From the NCBI RefSeq assembly GCF_013359755.1, contig NZ_JABMCJ010000079.1, positions 1 through 64,000 of the forward strand: a DNA stretch of 64,000 bases. Direction: 5' to 3'. The DNA is from Tardiphaga robiniae (GTDB lineage Bacteria; Pseudomonadota; Alphaproteobacteria; Rhizobiales; Xanthobacteraceae). The position numbers were made by a program, and so were the translations under genes. The stretch's first letter is position 1. Each line of letters opens with the position of its first letter. The notes under the pieces are model-generated. The model saw only the letters and a list, made by a program, of their open reading frames with translations. It searched no databases and had not been told where the DNA came from. Below, one piece after another: positions 1 to 9,528 of the stretch.

Positions 1-1
1 C

Positions 2-82
2 GCCATGGCAGATGTGCAAGCAACCGAAAAAACACCGCAGGCGGAACGTCGGGCACTTGCTCGGCGCCTCCGAAAGTCCTGA
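2..82 (+). CDS. Possible 3' end of a gene entering from the left
   Basis: The first 80 bases read as an open frame to a TGA at 80-82, with a basic, Ala/Arg-rich tail (ending RRLRKS). Only 26 codons are visible and the upstream part lies outside the window, so the product cannot be named. An internal ATG at 5 could also start a short spurious frame. It may be the C-terminus of a plus-strand gene, but this is weak. Confidence 0.25.
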   Translation, partial: AMADVQATEKTPQAERRALARRLRKS

Positions 83-300
83 TGCACTCTCAATTGCGGA
101 AGACCGCATTCGCATCAGGCCCAAGGGTGCAACGGGCACCCGGCGTTCCGCACGCCCTCTCGCAAGGGGGCGGGAATGCAAGCGACGACGGCGCCCCCGC
201 GCCGCAAACAATGGGGGTGATGACGCATGTCTGAAGAGCAGTGGCTGTTTGACAGTTGAATCTGAAATAACGTGACGCGCGCACGCTCAAACCAGACGCC

Positions 301-382
301 GTCATGCCCGGCGCATGCCGGGTATCCACGCCTTGGCCGCGGAGAAAGGCGTGGACGGCCGGAACAAGTCCGGCCATGACGA
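301..382. repeat. Dispersed palindromic repeat, copy A
   Basis: Inverted-repeat unit starting GTCATGCCCGG and ending CCGGCCATGAC, with inner arms CCACGCC and GGCGTGG. The same kind of unit recurs at 21503-21610 and, shortened, at 40318-40349, always between genes. Repeats with these GTCATGCCCGG/CCGGCCATGAC ends are common between genes in Bradyrhizobium-type genomes. The rest of the gene-free stretch 83-454 shows nothing else I can support. Confidence 0.7.
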
Positions 383-454
383 CCGAGAGCGTTACGAGGC
401 ATCGATTGATAGGTTTCGCGAAGACGCTCATCCCATCAACAAAGCCGTGGTGCC

Positions 455-1225
455 TCAGTCCACCTGTGCTGGCTGCTTCGCTGGCGGAGCATTCGCGATA
501 CCCGCTGCCGTTGCCATCTGCGCCAATGCTGCGATCTTCTTCTGCGAATCGGACCCCGGCTGTACGACGCCCGCTGACATGATCAGCGTCGCGGCATCCT
601 CGGCGGACATGTCGATGTCGATGATCTTGCTCTTCGGCACATAGAAGAAGAATCCCGTCGTCGGATTCGGCGCGCAGGGCAGGAACACCGAGATGTGCTC
701 CTCCTGCCCCGGCAGGCTCTTCGCGACTTCGGTGCTCGGCGGCTGCGAGATCAGCACGATCGACCACATGCCCGGCGACGGAAACTCGACGAGACCGACT
801 TTACGGAAACTCGATCCCGAACCCGAGAACAGCGTCTCGAACACCTGCTTCAGCCCGCGATAGATCGCGCGCACCACCGGCATGCGGCCGAGCAGGTTCT
901 CGCCGAGATCGACCAGGGAGCGGCCGATCAGGTTGGCGGTGAGGAAACCCAGCAGGGTCAGCGCCACGAAAGCGACGATCAGGCCGGAGCCCGGAATACC
1001 GTAAGGCAGATACTGTTCGGGCCGATAGGCCTCCGGTACCAGCGGCCGCACGATGGCATCGACCCAGGTGACGAACCACCAGGTCAGGTAAAAGGTAATC
1101 GCGACCGGACCGGCGACGATCAGACCGGTGAGGAAATAGTTGCGGATCCGGGCCATGAAGCCGCGCGGCGCCTCGGGCGGCGGGTCGCCAACGGGCGGGG
1201 TCAACGGCAAATCGGGGCGTTCCAT
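455..1225 (-). CDS. DUF502 family membrane protein
   Basis: A 256-residue membrane protein of the DUF502 family, function unknown. After a short proline-rich cytoplasmic N-terminus there are two membrane segments at about residues 29-52 and 78-100, then a soluble domain containing the family's RMPVVRAIYRGLKQ stretch and a GFFFYVP segment. The start is the ATG at 1225. It lies downstream of glmS on the same strand with about 150 bases between, and may be cotranscribed. The family is widespread in Proteobacteria near cell-wall or DNA-repair genes, which does not settle its role. Family assignment is firm, function open. Confidence 0.85.
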   Translation of the reverse strand: MERPDLPLTPPVGDPPPEAPRGFMARIRNYFLTGLIVAGPVAITFYLTWWFVTWVDAIVRPLVPEAYRPEQYLPYGIPGSGLIVAFVALTLLGFLTANLIGRSLVDLGENLLGRMPVVRAIYRGLKQVFETLFSGSGSSFRKVGLVEFPSPGMWSIVLISQPPSTEVAKSLPGQEEHISVFLPCAPNPTTGFFFYVPKSKIIDIDMSAEDAATLIMSAGVVQPGSDSQKKIAALAQMATAAGIANAPPAKQPAQVD

Positions 1226-1376
1226 CAGCGTTTCAAATCCATCTGGCGCGGCGCGCGAAACCGCGCCGTCAGTCCTTATGGGTATCCTAGCAGGATTTCG
1301 CCAGTGCGGGGGAAGCCACTTGGCGGCGCCAAGCGGCCAAACCGGCCGCCTGCGACAATCTTGCCGCTTCGCCGGC

Positions 1377-3203
1377 CTATTCCACCGTGACCGACTTGGC
1401 CAGATTGCGGGGCTGGTCGACGTCAGTGCCCATCACCACCGCGGTGTGATAGGCGAGCAACTGCACCGGCACGGCATAGACCAGCGGCGTGAAGGCTGCG
1501 TCCATATCCGGCATCACGATGGTCACCATGGAGTCCACGGTGGCCTCCTCGGCGCCCTTGGCGTCGGTCATCAGAATGATGTTGCCGCCGCGCGCCGCGA
1601 CCTCCTGCATGTTCGACACGGTCTTGTCGAACACCCGGTCATAAGGCGCGATCACGACCACCGGCATGGTCTCGTCGATCAGCGCGATCGGGCCGTGCTT
1701 GAGTTCGCCGGCCGCATAGCCCTCGGCATGGATGTAGGAGATTTCCTTCAGCTTCAGCGCACCCTCCAGCGCCAGCGGATAACTGGTGCCACGGCCGAGA
1801 TAAAGCACGTCCTTCGACTTGGCGATGTCGCGCGCCAGCTTCTCGATTGCAGCTTCGTGCGTCAGCGCATCGGTCATCAGACGGGGGACCTTGACGAGAC
1901 CGTGAACCAGTTTGGCTTCGTCGGCGTCGGACAGTTCGCCGCGGGCCTTGCCGGCTGCGATCGCAAGCGTCGCCAGCGCCATCAACTGGCAGGTGAAAGC
2001 CTTGGTAGAAGCCACGCCGATTTCCGGACCAGCCAGTGTCGGCATCACGGTCTCGCTCTCGCGCGCGATCGTCGAGGTCGTGACGTTGACGACAGCGAGC
2101 GTGTGCATGCCCTGCTCTTTGGCGTAACGCAGTGCTGCCAGCGTATCGGCCGTCTCGCCGGACTGTGAGATGAAGATCGCCAGATCGCCCTTGCGTACCG
2201 GGGCTTCGCGATAGCGGAATTCAGATGCCACATCGACTTCGACCGGAACGCGCGCAAAGCGTTCGAACCAGTATTTAGCGATAAAACCCGCATAGCTCGC
2301 AGTGCCGCAGGCGGTGATCGAAATGCGCTGGATGTCCTTGAAGTCGAACGGCAGCATCATCGGCAGCGCAACGCGCTCGTTCGCCAGATCGACATAACGC
2401 GCCAGCGTGTGACCGACGACTTCCGGCTGCTCATGAATTTCCTTGGCCATGAAGTGGCGATAGTTGGCCTTATCGACCATGAAGGCCGACGCGCCGGATT
2501 TCAGCACGTCGCGCTTCACGACCTTGCCGGATTCATCGTGGATCTCGCAGCCCTTGCGGGTCAGCACCACCCAGTCACCGTCTTCGAGATAGCTGATGTC
2601 ATCGGTGAACGGTGCCAGCGCAATCGCGTCGGAGCCAAGATACATCTCGCCGTCACCATAGCCGACTGCAAGCGGCGAGCCTTTGCGGGCGCCGATCATC
2701 AGGTTGTCGTGATCCTTGAACACGAAAGCCAATGCGAACGCGCCTTTCAGGCGCGGCAGCGCCTGCTTCACAGCTTCGACCGGCGATGCGCCCTTCTGCA
2801 GATAGAAGCTGACGAGGTGCGCGACGACTTCGGTGTCGGTCTCGCTGGCGAATTTGGCGCCGCCCTTTTCGAGCTCGAGGCGCAATTCGCGGAAATTCTC
2901 GATGATGCCGTTATGCACGACCGCGACGCCTTCGGCGGCGTGCGGATGTGCGTTGGCTTCGGTCGGCTTGCCATGCGTCGCCCAGCGCGTGTGACCGATG
3001 CCGATATGACCTGCGAGCGGCGACTTGCCGAGCTTGGCTTCGAGATTCTTCAGCTTGCCTTCGGCGCGGCGGCGATCGATATGCGCGCCTTCCAGCGTGG
3101 CAACGCCGGCAGAATCGTAGCCGCGATATTCGAGGCGCTTCAGCGAGTCCACGATCTGGTCAGCAACCGGACCACGTCCCAAAATTCCGACGATGCCGCA
3201 CAT
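1377..3203 (-). CDS. glmS: Glutamine-fructose-6-phosphate aminotransferase (isomerizing)
   Basis: Makes glucosamine-6-phosphate from fructose-6-phosphate and glutamine, the first committed step to UDP-GlcNAc for peptidoglycan and lipid A. The 608-residue protein starts MCGIVGI, so the N-terminal nucleophile Cys2 of the class II glutaminase domain is present. It continues through the two SIS sugar-binding domains (about 285-420 and 455-590) and ends in the conserved DQPRNLAKSVTVE tail. Length is standard. glmU lies upstream on the same strand about 440 bases away, so two sequential UDP-GlcNAc enzymes are neighbours. No glmS ribozyme is visible upstream, as expected outside Gram-positives. Confidence 0.97.
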   Translation of the reverse strand: MCGIVGILGRGPVADQIVDSLKRLEYRGYDSAGVATLEGAHIDRRRAEGKLKNLEAKLGKSPLAGHIGIGHTRWATHGKPTEANAHPHAAEGVAVVHNGIIENFRELRLELEKGGAKFASETDTEVVAHLVSFYLQKGASPVEAVKQALPRLKGAFALAFVFKDHDNLMIGARKGSPLAVGYGDGEMYLGSDAIALAPFTDDISYLEDGDWVVLTRKGCEIHDESGKVVKRDVLKSGASAFMVDKANYRHFMAKEIHEQPEVVGHTLARYVDLANERVALPMMLPFDFKDIQRISITACGTASYAGFIAKYWFERFARVPVEVDVASEFRYREAPVRKGDLAIFISQSGETADTLAALRYAKEQGMHTLAVVNVTTSTIARESETVMPTLAGPEIGVASTKAFTCQLMALATLAIAAGKARGELSDADEAKLVHGLVKVPRLMTDALTHEAAIEKLARDIAKSKDVLYLGRGTSYPLALEGALKLKEISYIHAEGYAAGELKHGPIALIDETMPVVVIAPYDRVFDKTVSNMQEVAARGGNIILMTDAKGAEEATVDSMVTIVMPDMDAAFTPLVYAVPVQLLAYHTAVVMGTDVDQPRNLAKSVTVE

Positions 3204-3643
3204 GCGGGGTTATCTCTCCAAGTGGTATCAAATTGCCCAGAAATACTGGAACTCTCTTAGCGAGAATCGCAAATCGACTGTTACTCAATAATTATTGCCG
3301 ATTGAGACAAGTTACCGCGGTTGTAGGGGCATTTTGCGCGACGCGTTTAACAAACCATCAACGTGTTTGCGAAAGCATCTACGCCTGACCGGAGTAGACG
3401 TCCATGTGGGAGGAGCGAGACCCGAGAGCCCCCCGATCGATCGCCGGATCACGGCTGCGACATGTCGAGATGTCGCAGAGCAAACTGGCGCATTGGCCGC
3501 CGCCGCAGCGTGATATTGCGGTCAAACCGCATGTCGCCGAGCCCCATACGCCGCAGGAAGAAATTGTCGCCAAGCGTCCGATCCGTCGTGGCTGGCATCT
3601 GAAGACCCCGGTGACCTGACGTCATCGCGAACACCGTGCGCGC
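3204..3643. other. Gene-poor spacer between glmU and glmS
   Basis: 440 bases without a convincing gene. The part next to glmS is AT-richer than the surroundings and probably holds the glmS promoter and leader. A plus-strand frame of 49 codons (3470-3619) has coding-like third positions but no clear Shine-Dalgarno. I leave it unassigned because similar frames occur by chance at this GC content. Confidence 0.4.
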
Positions 3644-4996
3644 TCACTTCGGCTTCTTGTTCGCCGCGTTCTTGTCGCGGAAGCGTTTGCCCCAACCTTC
3701 CTTCATCGACACCTCGTTGCGCTCTACCGCAAGCGCATCGTCCGGCACATCGCGGGTGATCACCGAACCCGAACCGATATAAGCGCCGGCCCCGATCTTC
3801 ACCGGTGCGACCAGCGACGAATTCGAACCGACAAAGGCGCCGGCACCGATGATCGTCTTGCTCTTGTTGAAGCCATCGTAATTGCAGGTGATGGTGCCCG
3901 CGCCGATATTGGCGCCGGCACCGATATGCGTGTCGCCGACATAGGTCAGGTGGTTGACCTTCACGCCCGCTTCCAGAATGGCCGCCTTGGCTTCAACGAA
4001 GTTGCCGATGCGCGCGCCCTCGCCGACCGACGTTCCCGGCCGGATGCGTGCGTAAGGACCGATCGAGGCCTTCTTGCCGATGGCCGCCTGCACGATGTGC
4101 GAGAAGGCGTGAATGACAGCGCCGTCGGCGATACTGACGCCGGGCCCGATCACGACATACTGCTCGATGGTGACGTCGTTGCCGAACGTCGTATCGGCCG
4201 CAAGATGCACGGTCTCCGGCGCGACGATGGTCACGCCCGCGTCGAGCGCGGCCTTGCGCAGCCTTGCCTGCATGATCGCTTCGGCTTCCGCGAGCTGCGC
4301 CTTGGTGTTGATGCCGCGGACTTCATCCTCACTCGTCTCGATCACACTCGCCCGCAAGCCCATGCTGCGCACAATCTCCACGGCGTCGGTGAGATAGTAT
4401 TCGCCCTTGCTGTTGGACGTGCCGATCTGCTCGATGATTGTGAGCGCGGTCTTGCCGGCGAATGCCATCACGCCGGCATTGCAGAGATCCACCTTGCGTT
4501 CGGCCGGTGTGGCATCCGCATGTTCACGGATCGCGACCAGTTGATCACCTTCGACCAGGAGCCGGCCATAACCGGTCGGATCGGCCGCGCGAAAGCCGAG
4601 CACGGTCAGCGCAGCACCTGCCTTCAAGGGCGCACGCAAACGCTCGAACGTCTCGGCCGAAATCAGCGGCGTATCGCCGAAGGCGATCAGCAGATCATCC
4701 GCGCCCTTTGCAATGGCGTCCTTTGCCGCCAGCACGGCATGGGCGGTGCCGAGACGCTCGTGCTGAACGAATGTTGCGGCATCGGGCCGCACCCGCCTGG
4801 CTTCATCGGCCACGTCCTGACGATCGGGACCGACAACGACGGCCAGCGCAGAGCCTGCCCCATGAGGCGCCGCCGCAAGCACATGGCCCAGCAGCGACTG
4901 GCTGGCGACCTGATGCAGCACTTTCGGCGTCGAGGACCGCATCCGCGTTCCCTCGCCGGCCGCGAGCACGATGGTGAGGCTGGTTCTGCCCGTCAT
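3644..4996 (-). CDS. glmU: Bifunctional GlcNAc-1-P uridyltransferase / GlcN-1-P acetyltransferase
   Basis: Catalyses the last two steps to UDP-GlcNAc: acetylation of glucosamine-1-phosphate, then uridylation. The N-terminal pyrophosphorylase domain begins with the signature [18 protein letters not shown]. From about residue 250 the protein is a left-handed beta-helix of hexapeptide repeats with the acetyltransferase segment [14 protein letters not shown] start it at the ATG at 4996 (450 residues), which has GGGGA upstream and puts the pyrophosphorylase signature near the N-terminus. In-frame ATGs at 5023 and 5056 would add 9 or 20 residues without better support. It precedes glmS in the direction of transcription. 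Confidence 0.97.
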   Translation of the reverse strand: MTGRTSLTIVLAAGEGTRMRSSTPKVLHQVASQSLLGHVLAAAPHGAGSALAVVVGPDRQDVADEARRVRPDAATFVQHERLGTAHAVLAAKDAIAKGADDLLIAFGDTPLISAETFERLRAPLKAGAALTVLGFRAADPTGYGRLLVEGDQLVAIREHADATPAERKVDLCNAGVMAFAGKTALTIIEQIGTSNSKGEYYLTDAVEIVRSMGLRASVIETSEDEVRGINTKAQLAEAEAIMQARLRKAALDAGVTIVAPETVHLAADTTFGNDVTIEQYVVIGPGVSIADGAVIHAFSHIVQAAIGKKASIGPYARIRPGTSVGEGARIGNFVEAKAAILEAGVKVNHLTYVGDTHIGAGANIGAGTITCNYDGFNKSKTIIGAGAFVGSNSSLVAPVKIGAGAYIGSGSVITRDVPDDALAVERNEVSMKEGWGKRFRDKNAANKKPK

Positions 4997-5146
4997 CCGA
5001 ATCCCCGTTGTGGCGGCGCTCATGCGCCGCGGCCGTCTTAAATGGTTTTGGGCCAATCTGGAAACCGGTTTGGCTCGCCGTGTGGCCCGACAACCTCAGG
5101 TTCCCGCCGGTTTCCTGATAATGTTGAACTGTGATTCGCAGGGGCG

Positions 5147-6415
5147 ATGGGGCGACGCAGACGTCGAATGGCGGATAAGCACGACAAGTGGGCCGATACT
5201 CTCTCAGCCGAGCATAGCGGCTGGCTGACCGGATTTCTGGCTGAGGAAGACAAGGTCGACCGCCGCATGATGTGGCGGCTGGGCTCCTGGGGCGTTGCCG
5301 CCGTGGGCGCGGTGGTGGTTGCCATTCTGGCCAGCCAGTCGCAGGTCCAGTTGCGCCGCGATCAGGTCACGACATCGGAGACATTTACGCGGCAGTCGCA
5401 GCAGATCCAACTCGTCGCCAAGGAGACCCAGGCCGAGGCCCGGCGCCTGACGCTGGCCATCGAGACGCTGAACAGCGACCGTGACCGGCTCTATGCCCGC
5501 GTCACCTCCGTCGAACAGGGACTGGATTCAGTCACCGGATCGATCAAACGCCAGACCACTCCAACACCGACAGCCGCCACAACGACGCCAGCACCAACGC
5601 CGCAGCCACCTGCCACCGCATCCGTCGTTGCCCCCCCTGCAGCCACCGAGCCAAAGCCGGTGGCAGAGCTTCCAAGCATTCCGTCGACGCCGGTCATCGG
5701 TCCCGTGGCTGCGATCACGCCGCCTGTCGAAACGACACCCGCCAAACCGGCGCAAGCAGCGGCTTCATCGACAATCAATCCACCAGCCTCTGCGCCGCTC
5801 GTTGCATGGAAATCGATGACGGCGCCGCCCGACGCTGCGGCCGCCAAATTGAGCGAACCGGCGCCGACCATCGAAGCTCCTCCGGCCGCTCCGGAGACAA
5901 CGGCATCGGTCCAACCGGCCGCGACCGAGCCCACCCCCACAGCCGTCGAAGCCGTGGCGACGCCGGTCGCGCGCACGGAGTTCGGCGTTGATATCGGCGG
6001 CGCCAATTCGGTGGACGGCCTGCGCGCGATCTGGCGCGGCATGTCCAAGTCTCGCGCGCTGAACGGACTGCGCCCGATCATGATGGTGAAGGAACGCCCG
6101 ACCGGACTTGGCATGCAACTGCGCCTCGTCGCCGGTCCGCTCAGCGATGCTGCAGCCGCCGCGAAGATCTGCGCCGCGCTGACCGAAAGCAGCCGGCCCT
6201 GCGAGACGTCGATCTTCGATGGTCAGCGCCTTGCTATGAAGGCCGAGACGGCGCCCGCGGAAGCTGCGCCTGTACCAGCCAGACCGGCGCCACGCAGGCG
6301 CGCCGCGCCCAAGCCACAGGAACGCACCGAACAAGCGCCGCCGCCCAAGCCCGTTGAAGAAGTTGCGCCGCCCAAGCCGCAATCGTCGCTGACCTCGTTC
6401 CTGGGTCTGCGCTAA
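5147..6415 (+). CDS. Membrane-anchored proline/alanine-rich protein with SPOR-like C-terminus
   Basis: A 422-residue protein I cannot assign to a named family. It has a charged cytoplasmic N-terminus, one membrane helix at about residues 44-63, a likely coiled coil to about 125, a low-complexity Pro/Ala/Thr linker to about 275, and a folded C-terminal part (about 285-365) containing LRLVAGPLSDAAAAAKICAAL-like sequence. That part resembles SPOR domains, which bind denuded glycan at division sites. This single-pass, linker and SPOR-like layout suggests an envelope or division protein, by inference. Start at 5147 follows CAGGGG; an in-frame ATG at 5168 is the alternative. Divergent from glmU. 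Confidence 0.6.
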   Translation: MGRRRRRMADKHDKWADTLSAEHSGWLTGFLAEEDKVDRRMMWRLGSWGVAAVGAVVVAILASQSQVQLRRDQVTTSETFTRQSQQIQLVAKETQAEARRLTLAIETLNSDRDRLYARVTSVEQGLDSVTGSIKRQTTPTPTAATTTPAPTPQPPATASVVAPPAATEPKPVAELPSIPSTPVIGPVAAITPPVETTPAKPAQAAASSTINPPASAPLVAWKSMTAPPDAAAAKLSEPAPTIEAPPAAPETTASVQPAATEPTPTAVEAVATPVARTEFGVDIGGANSVDGLRAIWRGMSKSRALNGLRPIMMVKERPTGLGMQLRLVAGPLSDAAAAAKICAALTESSRPCETSIFDGQRLAMKAETAPAEAAPVPARPAPRRRAAPKPQERTEQAPPPKPVEEVAPPKPQSSLTSFLGLR

Positions 6416-6537
6416 GGATCAAAAGATCAGATTTTCAATCCCTTGGCGTGCGCGGCTAACGTGTTATCTAGGTCCGACCTCTCACCGCGACCGCATGCCG
6501 GGTTGTTCCGCACTGCGTTTTGAACCATGGTTTCCGC

Positions 6538-6918
6538 ATGAAAAAAGATCCGTTCAAGCTCACCGCCCGTCAGGTGCAATGGCTTCTCATCGTCGGCTTC
6601 CTGTCCGTCGGCTACGCCATCTATCTGCGTTATCTGGCCATCGAATTGTCGACGACGGCGCTCGCCTGCGACGCCGGCCTGCAGAGCACCCTGTGCAAGA
6701 GCCGGCTGGTGATGACCTATCTGTTCAAGAATTCGGTGTTCGGCATCGCCGCGATCGTCATTGCGACGCTGAATCTGCTGCGGCCATCGATCGTGCTCAT
6801 CACTGTCGCACTGATCGCAGCCGGTTTCGGGATCGTGCTCTATAACGTTGCCCTGTCGGGCATCGCGATCGGCCTGCTCATTCTGGGCTTTGCGCGGCCC
6901 GCGCCCGCCACAGCGTGA
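6538..6918 (+). CDS. Small integral membrane protein, unknown function
   Basis: A 126-residue hydrophobic protein with about three or four membrane helices (near residues 12-31, 57-77, 80-100 and 100-118) and two cysteines in a loop (ACDAG and LCKSR). Its 3' end overlaps the convergent ndvC-like gene by about 40 bases. I choose the ATG at 6538, which gives MKKDPFK; an ATG at 6520 would add six residues. No family is recognised, and a link to glucan synthesis is suggested only by position. Confidence 0.6.
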   Translation: MKKDPFKLTARQVQWLLIVGFLSVGYAIYLRYLAIELSTTALACDAGLQSTLCKSRLVMTYLFKNSVFGIAAIVIATLNLLRPSIVLITVALIAAGFGIVLYNVALSGIAIGLLILGFARPAPATA

Positions 6919-8497
6919 TGCCGAACAGCAGATAGATCGCGCAGGTCCACAGCGACTGCCAGTTATCCGGCCCTTCGTTGAAGCCGATATACAGGGCCGA
7001 CAGCACGAGCACTCCGGCAAACACCGACTCGGCGATCGGCCGTACGCCTTCCTGCGGACGGTTGACAGCCATCAGTCCGGCGAACGGCACCACCGCCATG
7101 GTCAGCGCCGCGAACGGAAAGTCGCGGTAACGCGGATCGAACACGAAACCGAGCGCGGTCTCGGCGCCGATCAGCGCCGCCACAGCCAGGGTCAGCCCGA
7201 GCAGGACGGTCGACCACGAACGGGCCAGGAACCGGCTCGGTCCGACCAGTTGGAGGAAGGTCGGTAGCGAGCGGCCGGACATCGTCGCATAGGCGCACAG
7301 CAGCGGCGACGCGACACCGGCAGCCAGCAGCGCGCTCCACTGGATCCAGCGGCCGACGCCATAGCTTTCATAGATCAGCTTGTCTGCGGCAACGCCCAGC
7401 AGGATGCCGGCTACCGTGGCCGATACGGCAACGGTCAGCCAGGCCGACAGACGCGGCGACCATGGCCGTCGACGAAGCGTCAACATGCCCGTCACGAAAA
7501 CCAGGAAGCTCAGGCCCATGCCGAGCCCCATCTGCAGCTTCCACGACGGATAATTGGTGATCGGAACGCCCGGTGGATACTTCAATTCGCGCGGCTCATC
7601 GTAGATCAGGCCCCAATAGCCGCCGACTGTACCTTCAAGGTCGCGCTTCCACGGCTGGTCATAGGCTTCGATCAGATTGACACGGAATCCCTCGCGCTTG
7701 GCCAGATCGAGGATTTCGGACACGACCCGTGCCTGGTTGGTGCGCGACGGCAACGCGCCATCACGCATCCGCCCGGCGCTCGGCCAACCTGTTTCGCCGA
7801 TCAGGATTTCCTTGGATGGGAACGCCACGGCGAGACGCTTGCGGATCGAGTCCACATGGGCGGCGGCGCTCTTCGCGCGAATCGGGAAGTCCTCCCAATA
7901 GGGCAGGATGTGGATCGTGACGAAATCGACCGCGTCATAGATCTCGCGATTCTTCAGCCAGAACTCCCAGACATCGGCATAGGTCACGGGGATCTTGCCG
8001 ACCTGCGCCTTCACCGAGCGGATATTGCCGACGAGATCGGCAGCCGTCATCTCGCCGCGCAACAGCACCTCGTTGCCGACGACCACGCTGCTGATCACGT
8101 TCGGAAAGCGCTTGGTGAGATCCACGACGCCGGCGATCTGCGCCAGGTTCTTGAGCCGGTTGCTGCCGAGCCAGACGCCCTGAATGACCTTCAGTCCGAC
8201 CTTGCCGGCCAGTTCCGGCACCTGATCAAGGCCGTTATCGATCGAATAGGTCCGCACGCATTTGGTGATCTGCGCCAGCTGCGCCATGTCGGCGGCAATC
8301 TGGCTCGCCGGAATGATGGCGGTCGAGTTCAGCGGCGTTTGCTCGCCGCGGAACGGCGCATAAGAGACGCATTCCAGTTTGGCGGCGGGATCGATCGGCG
8401 CGCGCACCAGCGTGACCGGCGTGGCGAGCCACCACCAAACCGCTGCGATCGTACCAAGGGAAAGGATGAGAAGCGCCAGCGGCGTGCGGGTGGAAAT
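6878..8497 (-). CDS. ndvC: Beta-1,6-glucan synthase-like membrane protein, GH17 fold (NdvC-like)
   Basis: Likely makes the beta-1,6 linkages of the periplasmic cyclic beta-1,3/1,6-glucans known from Bradyrhizobium. An exported GH17-type domain carries the family's two glutamates: GNEV (about residue 143) and GETGWPS (about residue 235). About eight membrane helices follow. Length from my start is 539 residues, about 59 kDa, close to the size reported for Bradyrhizobium NdvC. The frame is open upstream of the first GTG (8407) and encodes a membrane anchor (LALLILSLGTIAAVWWWL), so GTG is too late. No ATG, GTG or TTG exists in frame upstream, but an ATT at 8495-8497 sits 8 bases after a perfect GGAGGA (8506-8511). 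I take AUU as the start. Confidence 0.8.
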   Translation of the reverse strand: MSTRTPLALLILSLGTIAAVWWWLATPVTLVRAPIDPAAKLECVSYAPFRGEQTPLNSTAIIPASQIAADMAQLAQITKCVRTYSIDNGLDQVPELAGKVGLKVIQGVWLGSNRLKNLAQIAGVVDLTKRFPNVISSVVVGNEVLLRGEMTAADLVGNIRSVKAQVGKIPVTYADVWEFWLKNREIYDAVDFVTIHILPYWEDFPIRAKSAAAHVDSIRKRLAVAFPSKEILIGETGWPSAGRMRDGALPSRTNQARVVSEILDLAKREGFRVNLIEAYDQPWKRDLEGTVGGYWGLIYDEPRELKYPPGVPITNYPSWKLQMGLGMGLSFLVFVTGMLTLRRRPWSPRLSAWLTVAVSATVAGILLGVAADKLIYESYGVGRWIQWSALLAAGVASPLLCAYATMSGRSLPTFLQLVGPSRFLARSWSTVLLGLTLAVAALIGAETALGFVFDPRYRDFPFAALTMAVVPFAGLMAVNRPQEGVRPIAESVFAGVLVLSALYIGFNEGPDNWQSLWTCAIYLLFGITLWRARAAQSPE

Positions 8498-8749
8498 TGG
8501 TTCCGTCCTCCAAAGTCGTCCGTCGATTAGCCGGTCATCACCAATCTGCCAAGTGCGTCATGCCGGCAATCACGGACTTGTCGGCCCGACCCGCCACGAA
8601 AATCAGACAAACTTCCGGCGTTGCTGGACAAAATCAAAAATGTCCGTCATGGGATTCAGCCGTGGTCGCCGCCGTATTGGGGGCCCATTTGAACGGCATC
8701 TGGCGAGGGCGTCAGAACTGCCTGGCACAGCCAACTTATCGGGGACTTT

Positions 8750-9328
8750 ATGCGTCGACTGGTGTTCGGGTTCCAATCTGCGGTTCTGCGTTGTCTCGCC
8801 GTTCCAGGCCTTGCTCTGCTGCTGGGTGTTGGCTGCGCGTTGGCCCAGAGCGGCCCAGTTCGCGCACAGGATCAGAAGCCTGCGGCAAATGCGCCCGTGA
8901 CGCCTGCCGACGTTGCTCGTGAAAGCCAGAAGAAATCCGACGAATTCGTCGAGGCGACCCAGGCGATCAATGGTCCTGCCGGCAATCCCGAATGCGTCTG
9001 GCTTGGCCGCCGCGTCGTGGTGCTGATGTGGCGCGACGATCTCGACACCGCGTTCCGTCACCTCGATCTCTACGACCGATTCGGCTGCCCCGGCGGTCAT
9101 GTGCAGGCAACGTTCCGCTGCCTGGTCAAATTCGGCCCGCTGATCGATCCGAAAATTGCGGACAGTCTCAACAGCCGCGTCCATGGCTGCTGGATCAATC
9201 CGAATGCGCAGCCGCAGCCTGCCGCGCTGAGCCAGCCCGCAGCGCCTGCGCCTGCCGGTGGCGGCGCAGCAGCGCCGGCGGCCGCTCCCCAGCCGGACGC
9301 CAAACCGCCTGCTGAAGCGCCGAAGTAA
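8750..9328 (+). CDS. Secreted protein in the beta-glucan cluster (NdvD-like)
   Basis: A 192-residue protein with a signal peptide ending near CALAQ, a central conserved region (about 55-150) with four cysteines (PECVW, GCPG, FRCLV and HGCWI), and an Ala/Pro-rich tail. It lies between the divergent ndvC-like gene and the ndvB-like gene, 200 bases upstream of the latter's start. Bradyrhizobium has a third gene, ndvD, required for cyclic beta-glucan synthesis. Position and secreted character fit that role, but I cannot confirm orthology. The start has GGGGA directly upstream. Function is inferred from context only. Confidence 0.65.
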   Translation: MRRLVFGFQSAVLRCLAVPGLALLLGVGCALAQSGPVRAQDQKPAANAPVTPADVARESQKKSDEFVEATQAINGPAGNPECVWLGRRVVVLMWRDDLDTAFRHLDLYDRFGCPGGHVQATFRCLVKFGPLIDPKIADSLNSRVHGCWINPNAQPQPAALSQPAAPAPAGGGAAAPAAAPQPDAKPPAEAPK

Positions 9329-9528
9329 TGTGGCGCGCTCTGTTCAGGCGGCATTCAGCTGGCGGCGCCTAATCGCATTCGAATAATGGTGCCGCCCTCA
9401 AAAGGCCACGGCAGCGTATGAGTTGTTAATTCGTGTGGCGGATATAGTCTCCGTTACCGTTGTACTGGTCGGACCTCGGGGACGGGTCCGCTTCCCGGCC
9501 ACGCTCGCCCCGTTATGGTTCAGTTGCG

